The notes: generated from the sequence alone by a model not told the origin. A stretch of 64,000 nt of DNA from Dipylidium caninum (GCA_017562135.1 QEYB01000448.1:248001-312000), one strand, 5' to 3'. Counted from the first letter of the stretch, positions 51,201 to 61,912 are shown. Translations and numbers: made by a program.

Positions 51201-54200
51201 TGAGGCGATGTACATGGGCATCAAATCGTACTCCAACCAGTCGTTTGGAAGCCTCGTCTGCCTCTACTATGTCGTCCTCTTCATCTGCGGCAACTGTATC
51301 CTTTTCTGGTGGGGAGGTCAGACGAAGCATATGAGGTGCTAGGACATCAAAATTCGGTGGAGTGACGCTAATAAGTCCCTGCAAAAGTTTTCCTCTAACC
51401 TCATATTAATTCTCACCGTCTCGCTACCTTTCGGTTGACTTTCCTCCGTCCACAAATAATCATAAACCGCGGTGGTGCCTTGTCCCACTGACGGTATAAT
51501 TAGTGGTCGGCCGAAACGGTTATCATAGTCTGTCCCAGTACGATTCTTAAGTCTGTGAGAATCCCTCTGCCTGAGTTTGCTCCACTCGGCAAGTCGTGCA
51601 TAATTTAAGCTAGGAGATCTCCTTCCTTTGAAGTCCGTCCATGATTAGACATTCCTTCTGATAAAGCAGGAGGAGGAGCATGGCATGGAGCTCGCAGTGA
51701 AGTTCTCACTTTCAAGAATATGTCTAAATAGTCTAGAGTACTGCAGCATGTAGAACAATTCTTTTTTCCCTCCTAATTCTTAGAAGTTTTATCCATACAA
51801 CTCCTCCACCACTATTTATTCTTGGCAGTTTATAAATTCAGCCGACTGCATTCACTCCGACTGATGTTTTTTTACCAAGAGACCTGAGCTGCCTCTTGTC
51901 CGCACGACATACACTCAATGTTCAATGTACTTTACTGGGCTTTGAGAACAGTTTATCTTCTTCTAATATCGTCATCTTTCGTAACTCAAAGATTCTCACC
52001 TCAAAAGCGAAGTACGATTCTCGAGGACGGGTACTTTAAACAGAATTTCACGTCTGCGCTTTGAAAGGGTTTTTAAGTAATCTACCTCCAGAATTGTTAG
52101 TCGATGTATAGAATTCGAAGATTTAAACAAAAGTAGGGTCATTCGAGAAGTGAGTTAAAAAGTCGGTAAGGTTTTAAACTTGACATTCCGTGTTATCTAG
52201 TTAGGCTTTTCAAAATGAGAGAAAAATTGAACGAATAAATAAATCATGGAAGATGTAATCAGGAACATTATTGAGTTCTCATGATTTTGCCGAGCGGACC
52301 GGGAGCTGGGAATTTATTCCTTAACGCGCGTACTTTAAAAATGCTATTTAGTGAAAAATTTGATTTCACTGGCGTGGCCGTTATTTTGTACGGGACTCTT
52401 TGCTCCTGTGCCGCAGAAAGTTACAAACAATTTTAAGATGATGGCACAAATGAGACCAGGATGACTTGGAAAGAGTGTAGTCCAATGACATGATTCGGTA
52501 CTCACCTTAACCCGCTTCGCTGAAGATATCCTTCTTAACGTCTTCTTGGCCATTGCTGTGGACAATTTGGCTGATACTGGGCAAAGTAAGGAGAAGCAGA
52601 AGTCGGAGGCGACAAGTGAGGAGGGCGACGACAATACGATTGGCGTTGATGCTATGAAATCGGGAAATGGAGAGGCTTTCAATTCGACTGATGAGGACAA
52701 GAAATCGTAAGTTAACAGTTCTTGTCACCTTGCAAATCGTATGCGAGCGTTTGGTTGGAAACTACGAAACGGGCGTTTGTTAACCCCATCGGGCTACGCC
52801 TGAAAGAGATGCACTGTGACGTATACTGAATATTTTTATTTATAAATGCTAAAGATATTATTCTCACCCATTCTGCATAAATTTTTCATTTTTGTTTCCA
52901 ATTTCTATTTTATTTTTCGCCCAAACTAAATGAGAATAAAACGCCATTTGCATCAACTTTTCTTGTTCAAGTTTAAAATGAATCGTAGCGCAGCTCAACA
53001 GGCTTTGAGAAACACTACTGAGGCATTTGGGGAGGAATTCAATGTTAAGGAAAAAAGTGCTCCATGTTATTTACAAAACATTTTCTTCTGGCAGTTTGAA
53101 TATCGTCACAAGGCGTCTCCCTCGAGGAGGACTGCCGATCACCTGATATTTCCCCGTGAAGATGAATTATTTTTCCGAAAAATACGTTAACCGGAGTAGT
53201 AGTATAAAAGATTTTGAATTGTTTATTAAATCTATAGGTGAGGATTTAAAAAACGTTTGACTTGTCTAATATTTGGCAGAAAATCGTAGATGACGCCGAA
53301 AGTTATTTCGATTGAATATAGTAAATAATGGGAAAAATTGCGCCTTTTATGTACTACCTATTGTAAACGCTCGTTTCATTGTTTCCAATTTAGTATTTTT
53401 TCGGCACTACTACGCCTTTGTAAAGCGTAGAAGAGTTAGTGTAACTTTTTTCTCACTTGTTGGCATCATCACTGCATTGCTTAAGTTCAAACTTTTTCAC
53501 CTTTTTAGAATCACCTCTCTCACTAATGCAAGTGAGTCTGCTTCTCCACCTTCTCAGATTTTTTTTGTTTTTTTTTCTCGTGATTCTTCGATGTTGCCCA
53601 TTCCTTTGCAAATCGTGACAAATGCATTAGATAATTGCCTGTGGATGTATGCATTTTTTTACTAGAAAACAACGAAGACGAAGATTACGAGGACGGTGAA
53701 GACCGAGACAACGAGTCTCAATCGGTTTACTCTGATGAACACCACGGATCAGCGGAGAATCTGCAACCAAAGATCAAACCCATCCCCGAGGCCTCCTCCT
53801 TCTTCATTTTCGGTCCCCGAAATCCGTAAGCTTGTGCCCTAACCGCTCAATAATTCAGTGAAGCCCAAAACCCAGCAGACAACAACTCCAAAATCACTCT
53901 GCGCCAGAGTAAATAATGTATGCAGTGACTATTCGAATGCCACCTACTAGAGATTGGCATTTTCCCATAAAACTCAGTCACTCGGTTTGAAGAGAGCGTG
54001 CATTTCAGCGTCTTTTGCAAGGAAATTTACCCCCTCCGCGTAGCATATCATTCAGGACGTATGCAAATGAGGCAACTAGTTTGATCGGGAGGTGAGAAGG
54101 CTGGAGGTTGTCCACGCCGCAGGTCCTGCGCCGCGAGGTGACGACACCCGCCAACGTCTCCACCGCGGGATCCAACCCGACTTGACAGACCATAGCCAAT

Positions 54201-57200
54201 GCCTTCCACTCCGTCGAGGAGGGGCCACTTCTGTGGAACTGTAGGTAATGAAGAAGACGTCGCCTTCATCTGTCATGATTTGGAAGATGGAACGGAAATT
54301 TCCGCACAAAAGTACAACTGATGCGACTTATCCTCCTCTGCTGCTGCCGCTGAAATTCCTTCATCTTTTTGTCTCTAAAGTACAGTCAATGTGGCGAAGC
54401 CGTGTGCTCATTTAATTTTTTTTATCTCTGCTTCGTCCTTCTGCAGATTTCGAGTGTTTTGTCATTACATTTGCAACCATCCTTACTTCAACAACGTCGT
54501 CCTCGTCTGCATTCTCGTGAGCAGTGCCATGTTGGCGGCTGAAGATCCGCTGAAGGCCAACTCCTACCGAAATATAGTGAGTTGGGCTGAGCCTTGTCCC
54601 CTCCCCCCGCCTCCCCCGCCCCCAAAACGCGTCGTCCGAAGTGGGCGAAGTGGTTATTTGCCCTTTGGCACCTCCCCCTCCCCCACACCCACCACTTTAT
54701 ATTTCCTTTTTAGATATTGAATTACTTCGACTATTTCTTCACCTCCGTCTTCACCGTGGAGATTACATTGAAGGTAACCTCGCCAACGCTTCTGCCCTCC
54801 ATAAAAAGTCCTCCTTTTCTATATATTCCGCGTAATTTTATCACTGCGACCATGGCGATTCTAACGACTTGCGCACTCTCCGATGATAGACGGTGGAGAG
54901 GCGGAAAGACTCCCCCATCCGTTGATTAAAGTGGCTCGTGAGTTCGCTTTCGTGGTCCGCCATTACGAGTTCATCGAGAGCTTCGCGGTCATCAGGACGT
55001 CCGAGATGGACCTCCTTCGGGGGTAGTGCGCCAAAAAAGGCCTAAGTTACTTCCCCCTCCACCGGTTTTCCCATCAGATTGCCTCGCAGATCGAGTCGGG
55101 GAGGCTTAGAGTCCCAAGTTGACAGGTTGTTTGAGGCAAATTTGCCATGCCTCGGCTTTAAGGAGAGTTAATAACAATCTAGTGAGGTGTTATGAAAAGT
55201 TGAGATTTTTGCGTTTTTTTGGGTGATTACAAATTCTTCCCCGTAAGCCATTCCGGTCGGTTTGGACCATCATATGGCTTGGATTTTTTTTAATACTTCT
55301 TTCCTTAATGCAATTTGCTGAAAGTTTTCGCTGAGTTGGTTATGTGAGCCCGTGAATCCTCGTCTTGAGTGTAATTTTCTCCAAAAGTTATTAACACGTG
55401 TGACACTTTAAGAGTTTTACTCGCTGGTAGCGGCGAGAAGGTGAGGACACAATATAAACGTGGGATATTTTGATTAAACAAAAGGCGGTTTAATGATTGA
55501 TGGGAGTTGTGGCGGAACCCAGTGGGACATAAATCGCCTCGCAGCGAGATGGCGAAGAGAGAAGCAGATTTTATCGGGGAGTTGGGCGATTTCAGTCTTA
55601 GAGCCGCGGACACGAGCCAATCAGAAACTCGCGGTGCCTCATCCCCTTCAAGTCGACAGTTTTTTCGGTTTCCTCTCTCGCTCCTGGCATTAGAATGTGA
55701 GAAATGCGCATCTACTTCGTTTGGAGTTGTGCCCCATCGCGGCACAACGAGGGTTCCCCCACTTCCTGACTGGGCAACTCGGTCAGTGCGTTTCATTCAT
55801 TTGCCCTGCAGGTCATCGCCTACGGTTTCGTCTTCCACAAGGGCGCCTTCTGCCGTAGCGCCAACAACCTCCTCGACTTGATGGTCGTTCTAACCTCCAT
55901 CATCTCCTATCCCATCGCGTGAGTTGCGTCTCTCTCACTGCGAGGGCTGCTGGTACCTTTCTCTCCCCTCACCGCACTTTCCACGACGCTTGGCGACGAC
56001 TTTACTTCTTCCTTGAACACCTCTTATGCGGGCATGTTGACTTAAGTCCACTTCAATTCCTTTGTGGGTGTATTTGAATTCCTACAACGTCAGGGCTGGT
56101 TAGACGGCAGGGGAGAACGGAAGTGTCGACTCCTGCGGAGGCGAGGACTGCAGTTAGGTGGGGATAATTGTCGATTGTTTAAAACCGCGGGAAATGCCAC
56201 CACCCCGGCGGGACGGCGGGAGCGGAGACACCACCATCCCACTTAGCCTCGCTTTCTTTTAGGCTTTTTTAAACCTACAAATTATCTAACCGCTTTCATT
56301 TAACCTCTGTCTCTTCGTAGGCTGGACACAATTTCGGTTGTGAAAATTTTGCGGGTATCTCGCGTCCTCCGCCCGCTACGAGCTATCAACAGGGCGAAGG
56401 GTCTCAAGGTAATCCCACCCCGCCCCTGTGCTCGCGCCCCCCCCCCCCTCCAGCCTCTCCCCGAGCCTGAATTGCCCACCTTCTTAATTGCCGAGTCAGA
56501 CGCTGCTGGCACGAGACTGTCAGACCCTCGAACTTAGTAATTCGCGGCATTCCCTTCCGCCCCGAGGTGGAAATTTTATTAACGAGGCCGTTTTTGTGTT
56601 TGGGGCAAAATTACGTGTTAAAATGGCCGCCACACGTCAATTCTCCCTTGAAGTAGTTCGTATTACTTGCCATTAGGCTTCCATCTGTTCTTTATTTCCT
56701 CCCCTCCACCTAAGCTGATGGTGCTAAGATTTTGATGTTGTTGTTGTTCTTGTTGTCGTTGCCCGCTCCGACGTCAGCACGTCGTCCAATGTGTGGTGGT
56801 GGCGGTGAAGAGTATCGGGAATATCATGTTGGTCACTTTCCTCCTCGAGTTCATGTTCGCCGTCATCGGGGTGCAATTGTTCGCGGGCAAATTTCAATAC
56901 TGCAACGACGAGGCGCGATTCTACCGGGAGGAATGCGCGTAAGTCCTTCCCATCCCTCGCCCCACACCAGCAGTCTACGTGAACACTCTTTTTTTCTGAT
57001 CTTAAATGAGTAAAGAAGCCACTTGTGCACAATTTGTGGGTGGAGGAGGGTGCGGGAGCCTCTTCTCCGCGTCTCTATTGCCTGCCAGGGCAAAGCTTTG
57101 GCTAACTCTTCCAGCTCTTCCCTGTAGTGGTCAGTTCATCAAGTACGACTCGGAGGATCCAAACCTCCCCGAACTCGTGGAACGCAGGTGGATTAATTAT

Positions 57201-60200
57201 CCCCTCAATTTCGACAATGTCCCCAACGGCCTTCTGACGCTTTTTGTAGCCTCCACCTTCGAAGGCTGGCCCGCCTTATTGTACCAGTGAGTTGACTGCT
57301 GACAGAATTTTTAATGTCTACTTCAAAAGGCGATTGCATCTGTTTGAAAGGAGACCGCTCATGCGGTCTGGAAAATTGGGGAGATTTTATGCCCCCCCCC
57401 TCCCCCGTGAGGCGTTGTAATGCCCGACTCCTCGGCCATCCGTGTTTTCTCCAGCGGACAAGTTGGCATGTGGGCGAACAAGCAGGCAGGCGCTGATAAT
57501 CCACGAAGATAAACCAGAATGCAGTCGCCAAGCCTCTTCTGGGCAGTCACTGCTACACGCTAACGCCGGCAACAAGGAGACGCGGCTTCTGCCGTTGTGC
57601 CGGTGTTAGAAGGCGCTTGAAGGCACTGCCAACAAGCTTATCCATCCACAAGACGTATTAATGAACCCCTCAAATGTGAATACACACAAAGTGCTCACGC
57701 AACTGTCTGTCACGAGGTTCATGTGTCAACGTGAGTAGAGCGTTTTGCTCCCGCTTCGCTGCCAACGCGTAGGGCAAAAACGGAGGTGGAGTTGCATTTT
57801 AACGCGAAAAGGCTGAGTTCCCCCAGACAGACAACGCGAGGCACTTGGTGGGATGAGGGCGAGGAAATCCACAATGGGATGAGAAATGCCACAAAAGGTC
57901 CACTCTGCGAGCGTGTTGGGGTGAAGAGCCCTCGGCAGGGGGAATTGGCATACTTGGGGAAAGTCTCCTCGCCCCCTCCCGGCAGACTGACTCCGCGAAT
58001 CTCACAAATGTTAAGGCCACCGTATCAAATTTACGCCCTGAATATACTCTTCATGTATGCATCAACGCTTGAATGAGGATTTTTTGGCGAAGATTGTCGG
58101 CGAAACCACTCTGCAGGCACATTATTGCTTTCAGCAGGCAAAGTTCATTGTGTGACTACACGAGGAGAGAGAGTTTTTTGTCTAAAAACTTTCCGTTAAT
58201 TAGTCGGAGGCTGCTTACAGGAAACTGCAAACTCACCTGATGGCCTCAGTGCATAAATTTCTTGGGGTTGGAAACTACGAAAGCGGTTTGAAATACAAGA
58301 GGTCAAATTTTTCACATTATTTATTATATTCAAGCGAAATAGCTTCCTTGGCCTACGTAAATTTCTGCCACCGATTAAACAAGTCATTTTCGCTAGTGTA
58401 TCTTCTTTTCTATTTAGAATAATTCATAAATGCGAAAAAGGTAATATCGCGTGATGAATACGCAGGATGTGCAAAAATGTCACTTTGTAGAGAAGTTATT
58501 TACATTGTCGACAGTAGGTGAGTTCAAAGGTTCACTTGCTCTTACGCCTGATCGTCTACAGTCGCGTCCGTTCGTCCGGTCGGCACGCATGAGTCTACCT
58601 TTGTATCATTTATTTTAGGCAGATGGATGGCTAGTTCTTATACTGTTTAGACCCGGGTTCACGAATTGTGTGGATTGGATTCCATAGTCGTCGTCTTTAA
58701 TTCCTTCGCCTCTTCCTCCTCCTTCGCCTCTTCTTTCTCCTTCGCCTCCTCCTTCACCCATTCCTCCTCCTTTGCCTTTTCCTCCTTCGCCTTCGTCTTC
58801 GCCTCCTCCTCCTTCACCTTCACCTCTTCCTCCTTCGCCTCCTCCTCGTCATCAACGAGGACCGGTGATGGTTTTCCTCGTAGCGAGGCTCTTGGACGGT
58901 GTTCAAACTACCAGAAGTAAATTTGCGGAACCAACATTGAGCACTTTTTTCTTAGCAAATTCATCGCCAAGTGCCTCATTAACGTTTCTCGAGGCTTCTT
59001 AAGCTGAGCTATTATTCAATTTGACATCATACAAGGAAAGAAGATGCAAATCACGTTTTGTTTGCATGTGTTTTCACAGAAAAATACGACAAAAATGGAA
59101 TACAAACACGTAACATTTAAGGAAATGAGTAAGAAGATTACTTCTACAACTTATAAACATAAAAAATATCAAGCCCGCATTACAATAAATTCCTCTCAGT
59201 TACAGCTGAACACAGACTAAACGAAGAACGCCCGTTTCATTGTTTCCGATCTACTGCCATGGCTGAATTTTTCTGCGCCAACAGTATGGGATTTTAAAAC
59301 TAATGTTCATTCCGTGTTTAACATGTGCATTTCCAACTGGTGAAATGGTTTGATTTGGTTTCCATGATACCAGAAGGCCACAGAGGCAGCTTTCTTATTG
59401 CCCCTGCCAGTTAACCGTTTGCCTCTGGCCACAATCGAAAAAAAGTCTGTTTTTTTCTCCTACTATCAATAGCATCATCGGAGAAGGAGGTTTCCCATGT
59501 AAATGTTCACCCCGCGTCCCCAACGATGGGGACAGTGGACGACTTGATTCCAACGGAGCGGTAAAAGTCACACAATTTCGTGTGTAGCCTGACTGGGATC
59601 GAGGGGCTTCCGGTGTCGTTATACTCTTTTACCTCGTCTCCGCGCCCTCAAGTCACAGAGTTTGGCCAGAACTACTGCTGTTGTAGCATCACTTTGGCCT
59701 ATCGCATGTCGGCGGGCAGTTGAGGACTGAGACGTGGTGCTACTTTTTATGCCCTTCAGATAAAGTGTGGGGCGTAAACATTTGTAGCAGGGACACTTTG
59801 GGCGAACTTAAGCTAATTTTAAACGGAATTACCTGTTGCTTTGTAGGTCCATTGATTCGTATGCCGAGGACCACGGAAAAGTGTACAATTGCCGTCCAGT
59901 GGTGGCCATTTTCTATGTCGCCTACATAGTTGTTGTGGCCTTCTTCATGGTCAACATTTTTGTGGGCTTTGTCATTGTCACCTTTCAACAGGAGGGTGAA
60001 CAGGAGTACAAAGGCTGCGAATTGGACAAAAACCAGGTGAGGAGATGGTTAGAAGTCTCAACTCCTAGCCGCTCTGCCCGGGGTGGCCCTTCTGGGGTCC
60101 TGAAGTGCACACCCGCTCAACCTTTTTCACGCCGTCACAGCCTCCTTTTCTTTCCTCCAACACTGACAACTTTTCTCCCCCTCCGCTCAAATACAAAAAC

Positions 60201-61912
60201 AGTGAATCTCGAAACAATCTGCGAGATTTTAATCACACAAAACACCCTCTAACCCACATGACACCGAAGTCCCCTTTAACAAGCACCGCATTATATCTGG
60301 TGAAAAGTGGCGTGCATTATCTGCTGGCCACTACCAGCTGGGGTGATCCACACTCTCCTCCTCTAGCAGCAGCCATGCGGGCACCACCGACACCCCGAGT
60401 GTCCGTCCAATTGCCGTGTCAAGTCTTTCGAGCAGCTGAGACCCGACTGGGTCGAGGACGCGGAGCGCAGAGAGTAACTTTTGATCTCTCTCCAGTAACG
60501 GTAATTCGAAACTTCCTGAGACTCTTCCAATCGCCACTGGCAGAGTGAATAACCCACACCACGCGGAAGCGATAATTTATGATCACCGCGCCTTTCTTCG
60601 GACCGCCTTTTTCTTCGTTTTTATCATTCTTCAAGGTGGAAGGGGCGAGTATACTTGCACAAAATTCCAGCGTCTCTGAATGTCCACTTGAAATGCAAGT
60701 ACATTAAGGCCTCCTCTAGCCTGCACCTCTGTTAAAGTTCATTCCAGCACCTCTGGTGGAGACAAACACGTTACCTCCTTATTGTCAAGAGTAACACAAT
60801 TTACCCCCCAAAAACCTTTTTTTTTTCATCGGTGGACTGAGGAAGTGATTCGGAGTTGGTGGTTGTCGAAAACTGCGTAGTTTTGCCTACATCGTCCCAG
60901 TGGAAGTGCGGAGGACTGGCCATATCTCCGTCACTTTTCAGACTGTCAGACAGGCGGGATTCCCACCCCCTTCTGCCTTCTCCTCTAACCTCGACGTTCG
61001 ACACGCAAAGATGATTGAAGTACAAAAGCTCAATTACGCAAAATATGCGTTGTTCCTGTGTGCTTGCGTACCCGCCAACACACCCACACACACACACACA
61101 GTGAGCTGTAAGGCGTCAAGGTCAAGTATTCCGTGGTGCTGCCAATAGGATAAGTGAGCATGACACGAGTCGAAGCTGATTGGTCGAAATGTGCACAGTT
61201 GCACTCAACCACACTTAATGCGTGTCTACACAAGCCTTGTCTTATCAAAGGTGTGTAGAACTACTACTACCACTACTACGAAGGGGAGCGGCTACGTGAC
61301 ACCCCATCCAATGTCTACCAACGCCTAAAAGTGCTAATTTGGAGTAATTATTACTTTTCTATTATCTCGCCTCTACCACGTCATGGGGTTAAGTTCTGGC
61401 CAACTGGCTGCCGCCATCGTCGTTCCAATTATCGCCCTCCTCCTCATTGTCATCGTCGTTTTACTCTACTTCTACTTTCGTAAACGTCGATCTGTCTTCG
61501 GATCGTATAACCCCAATGAGTTGGAAGTTAATGCCGGTAATGCGGACGGCAAGAGCACACCCAACTCGGGATTATGGGTGCCCCCGAAAGAGCGACTATT
61601 CTAAATATCAACTTCCATTCCTCTTTGTACAAAAACCCCTCGATTATTACTTATGCCCGAGAGAATGAACTTTGAAGAAAATAATAAAACAAAAAGTATT
61701 CTTGCCTAACTCCTCCATCTCTGTGAGTAGCCTTCTTTCCTCTCTTTTGCCAGCGAAAGTGTATCGAGTTCGCGCTGAAGGCGAGGCCAGTGCGCCGATA
61801 CATTCCGAAGGAGCGATTCCAATATCGCATCTGGTGGTTTGTCACCTCTCAGCCATTTGAGTATTGCATCTTCATATTCATCCTCATCAACACCATTTGC
61901 CTCGGCATGAAG
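42221..61912 (+). CDS. Voltage-gated calcium channel alpha1, Cav1 (L-type), 5' part
   Basis: Pore subunit of a high-voltage-activated calcium channel. Twenty-four exons cover about 1288 residues up to IVS1; the 3' part lies beyond the window. Exons: 42221-42732, 43262-43367, 43735-43874, 44212-44321, 46169-46321, 47782-48077, 48182-48285, 49030-49199, 49320-49461, 49630-49790, 49985-50209, 50503-50710, 51178-51295, 52526-52706, 53509-53531, 53666-53825, 54447-54576, 54714-54773, 55812-55918, 56321-56408, 56778-56938, 57128-57286, 59847-60036, 61754-61912. All junctions agree in phase except for one missing base in IIS4 (near 50171). Pore glutamates are present in domains I-III (TMEGW, TGEDW, TFEGW). 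CELDKNQ followed by [20 protein letters not shown] after IIIS6 matches Cav1 rather than Cav2 or Cav3. The initiator ATG follows an acceptor-like site, so the N-terminus may be incomplete. Confidence 0.93.
44833..45698 (+). mobile_element. TIR element in channel intron 4
   Basis: The left end GGGCTATGAAACGGGCG and the right end CGCTCCTTTCATGCTTTCC are decayed inverted copies of the family terminal repeat. The interior matches the other copies: a TGTGCGCGGATTTTGTTTAA block and ACACAGTCGTAGCCG. It sits between the IS4 and IS5 exons in the sense orientation. Confidence 0.6.
47091..47128. repeat. G-rich tract in channel intron 5
   Basis: A GGC/GGGG-rich stretch with a run of 10 G, likely to form G-quadruplex structure and prone to length errors. 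Confidence 0.6.
48286..49029. other. Channel intron 7, nothing recognised
   Basis: No exon, repeat family copy or motif seen between the IS6 exon and the AID exon. Confidence 0.4.
49030..49461 (+). other. Cav1 I-II linker with beta-subunit binding site (AID)
   Basis: The exon at 49030-49199 starts just after IS6 and carries the alpha-interaction domain, [19 protein letters not shown]. It keeps the GY..WI core and terminal Glu that dock the Cav beta subunit. The next exon (49320-49461) encodes an acidic stretch ([14 protein letters not shown]) and a Gln/Phe-rich end that I could not match to a known motif. Confidence 0.88.
49630..52706 (+). other. Cav1 domain II exons
   Basis: The first exon encodes an Arg-rich pre-helix and IIS1 ([20 protein letters not shown]). 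IIS2-S3 and the start of IIS4 are at 49985-50209, where the frame slips by one base just before [16 protein letters not shown]5 follows ([19 protein letters not shown]). Then come the pore loop with TGEDWN, and IIS6 split across a 1.2-kb intron (FICGNY, then [16 protein letters not shown]). Confidence 0.9.
51296..52525. other. Channel intron 13, nothing recognised
   Basis: A 1.2-kb intron inside the IIS6 coding region with no element copy or open frame of coding character that I could support. Confidence 0.4.
52757..53386 (-). mobile_element. TIR element in channel intron, short copy (reverse)
   Basis: The left end TTGGAAACTACGAAACGGGCG and the right end CGCTCGTTTCATTGTTTCCAA are inverted copies of each other. 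The interior matches the reverse-orientation copies (AACAGGCTTTGAGAAACAC, CCCTCGAGGAGGACTG) but lacks the CTC tract and much of the other half. It lies just upstream of the predicted microexon. Confidence 0.7.
53509..53531 (+). other. Predicted 23-base microexon, Cav1 II-III linker
   Basis: The acceptor has a strong pyrimidine tract (ACTTTTTCACCTTTTTAG) and the donor is GTGAGT. The 23 bases convert the phase-2 end of the exon at 52706 to the phase-1 entry needed at 53666, encoding ITSLTNA. Without it those two exons do not join in frame, unless an internal donor at 52586 is used instead. Confidence 0.5.
53666..53825 (+). other. Cav1 II-III linker exon
   Basis: It starts with an acidic run ([16 protein letters not shown]) and ends with [15 protein letters not shown]. 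The last part matches the conserved PEASAFFIF-type segment that leads into domain III of Cav1 channels. Confidence 0.88.
53826..54446. other. Channel intron with GC-rich block
   Basis: Around 54080-54260 the intron becomes GC-rich, and all three minus-strand frames stay open for about 64-77 codons. I see no recognisable domain. It may be a decayed coding insertion or simply GC-rich intron. Confidence 0.25.
54774..55811. other. Channel intron between IIIS2 and IIIS3
   Basis: A 1.0-kb intron. A 163-codon minus-strand open frame (55305-55796) overlaps plus-strand frames and has no recognisable domain. Confidence 0.4.
57287..58269. other. Channel intron 5' part, nothing recognised
   Basis: The first kilobase of the long intron between the domain III pore and IIIS6. 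No exon or repeat copy seen. Confidence 0.4.
58270..59247 (+). mobile_element. TIR element, complete long copy in channel intron
   Basis: The left end is GGAAACTACGAAAGCGG and the right end is CGCCCGTTTCATTGTTTCC, inverted copies of each other. At 978 bases it is the longest copy and shows the full inner order: AGTCTACCTTTGTATCATTT, GGATTGGATTCCA, an expanded CTT/CTC tract (58693-58848), CGGTGATGGTTTTCCTCG, and a trailing half without coding capacity. It is in sense orientation. Confidence 0.75.
59248..59846. other. Channel intron 3' part
   Basis: Between the element and the IIIS6 exon. No feature recognised. Confidence 0.4.
60037..61337. other. Channel intron upstream of the Crumbs-like exon
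   Basis: No EGF or laminin-G-like exon was found that could join to the Crumbs-like tail. A GC-rich patch (60330-60550) is open on both strands without a recognisable motif. A CA tract lies at 61077-61100. Confidence 0.4.
61383..61604 (+). CDS. Crumbs-like transmembrane and tail exon (nested, 3' terminal)
   Basis: A 73-codon frame encodes a transmembrane helix ([20 protein letters not shown]) followed by basic residues FRKRR, then GSYNPNELE and a C-terminus PPKERLF. Crumbs tails have the same plan: a helix, a FERM-binding GTYxPSxxE motif just inside the membrane, and a terminal PDZ ligand PPxERLI. The last residue here is Phe, not Ile. An AATAAA signal lies at 61683-61688, 79 bases after the stop, so this looks like a last exon. 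It sits in the intron between IIIS6 and IVS1 of the calcium channel, on the same strand. Reading phases do not let it join the IIIS6 exon in frame. The frame is open back to 61338 and the ATG at 61383 is only the first Met, so the true 5' border is unknown. The extracellular part was not found. Confidence 0.55.
   Translation: MGLSSGQLAAAIVVPIIALLLIVIVVLLYFYFRKRRSVFGSYNPNELEVNAGNADGKSTPNSGLWVPPKERLF
61683..61688 (+). terminator. Polyadenylation signal AATAAA after Crumbs-like exon
   Basis: A canonical AATAAA hexamer 79 bases beyond the stop codon of the nested exon, upstream of the IVS1 exon of the channel. It could also cause premature 3' ends of channel transcripts. Confidence 0.5.
61754..61912 (+). 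other. Cav1 III-IV linker and IVS1 exon
   Basis: It encodes [20 protein letters not shown], the Cav1-type III-IV linker, and IVS1 ([17 protein letters not shown]). It ends at a GTAAGA donor. The IVS2 exon was not found in the remaining 2.1 kb, so the gene continues past the right edge. Confidence 0.92.

Larger units (their letters stand above)
54447..60036 (+). other. Cav1 domain III exons
   Basis: The order is IIIS1 (54447-54576), IIIS2 (54714-54773), IIIS3 (55812-55918), IIIS4 voltage sensor (56321-56408, [20 protein letters not shown]), IIIS5 (56778-56938, [19 protein letters not shown]), the pore with TFEGW (57128-57286), and IIIS6 (59847-60036, [17 protein letters not shown]). In IIIS5 the Gln that contributes to dihydropyridine binding in mammalian Cav1 is replaced by Glu; in IIIS6 the second Met of AFFMMN is Val. 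Confidence 0.92.

Noticed and set aside
61383..61604. Crumbs-like exon as an alternative 3' end of the calcium channel
   Set aside because: The IIIS6 exon ends in phase 0, and no acceptor before the helix gives the correct frame from that phase.
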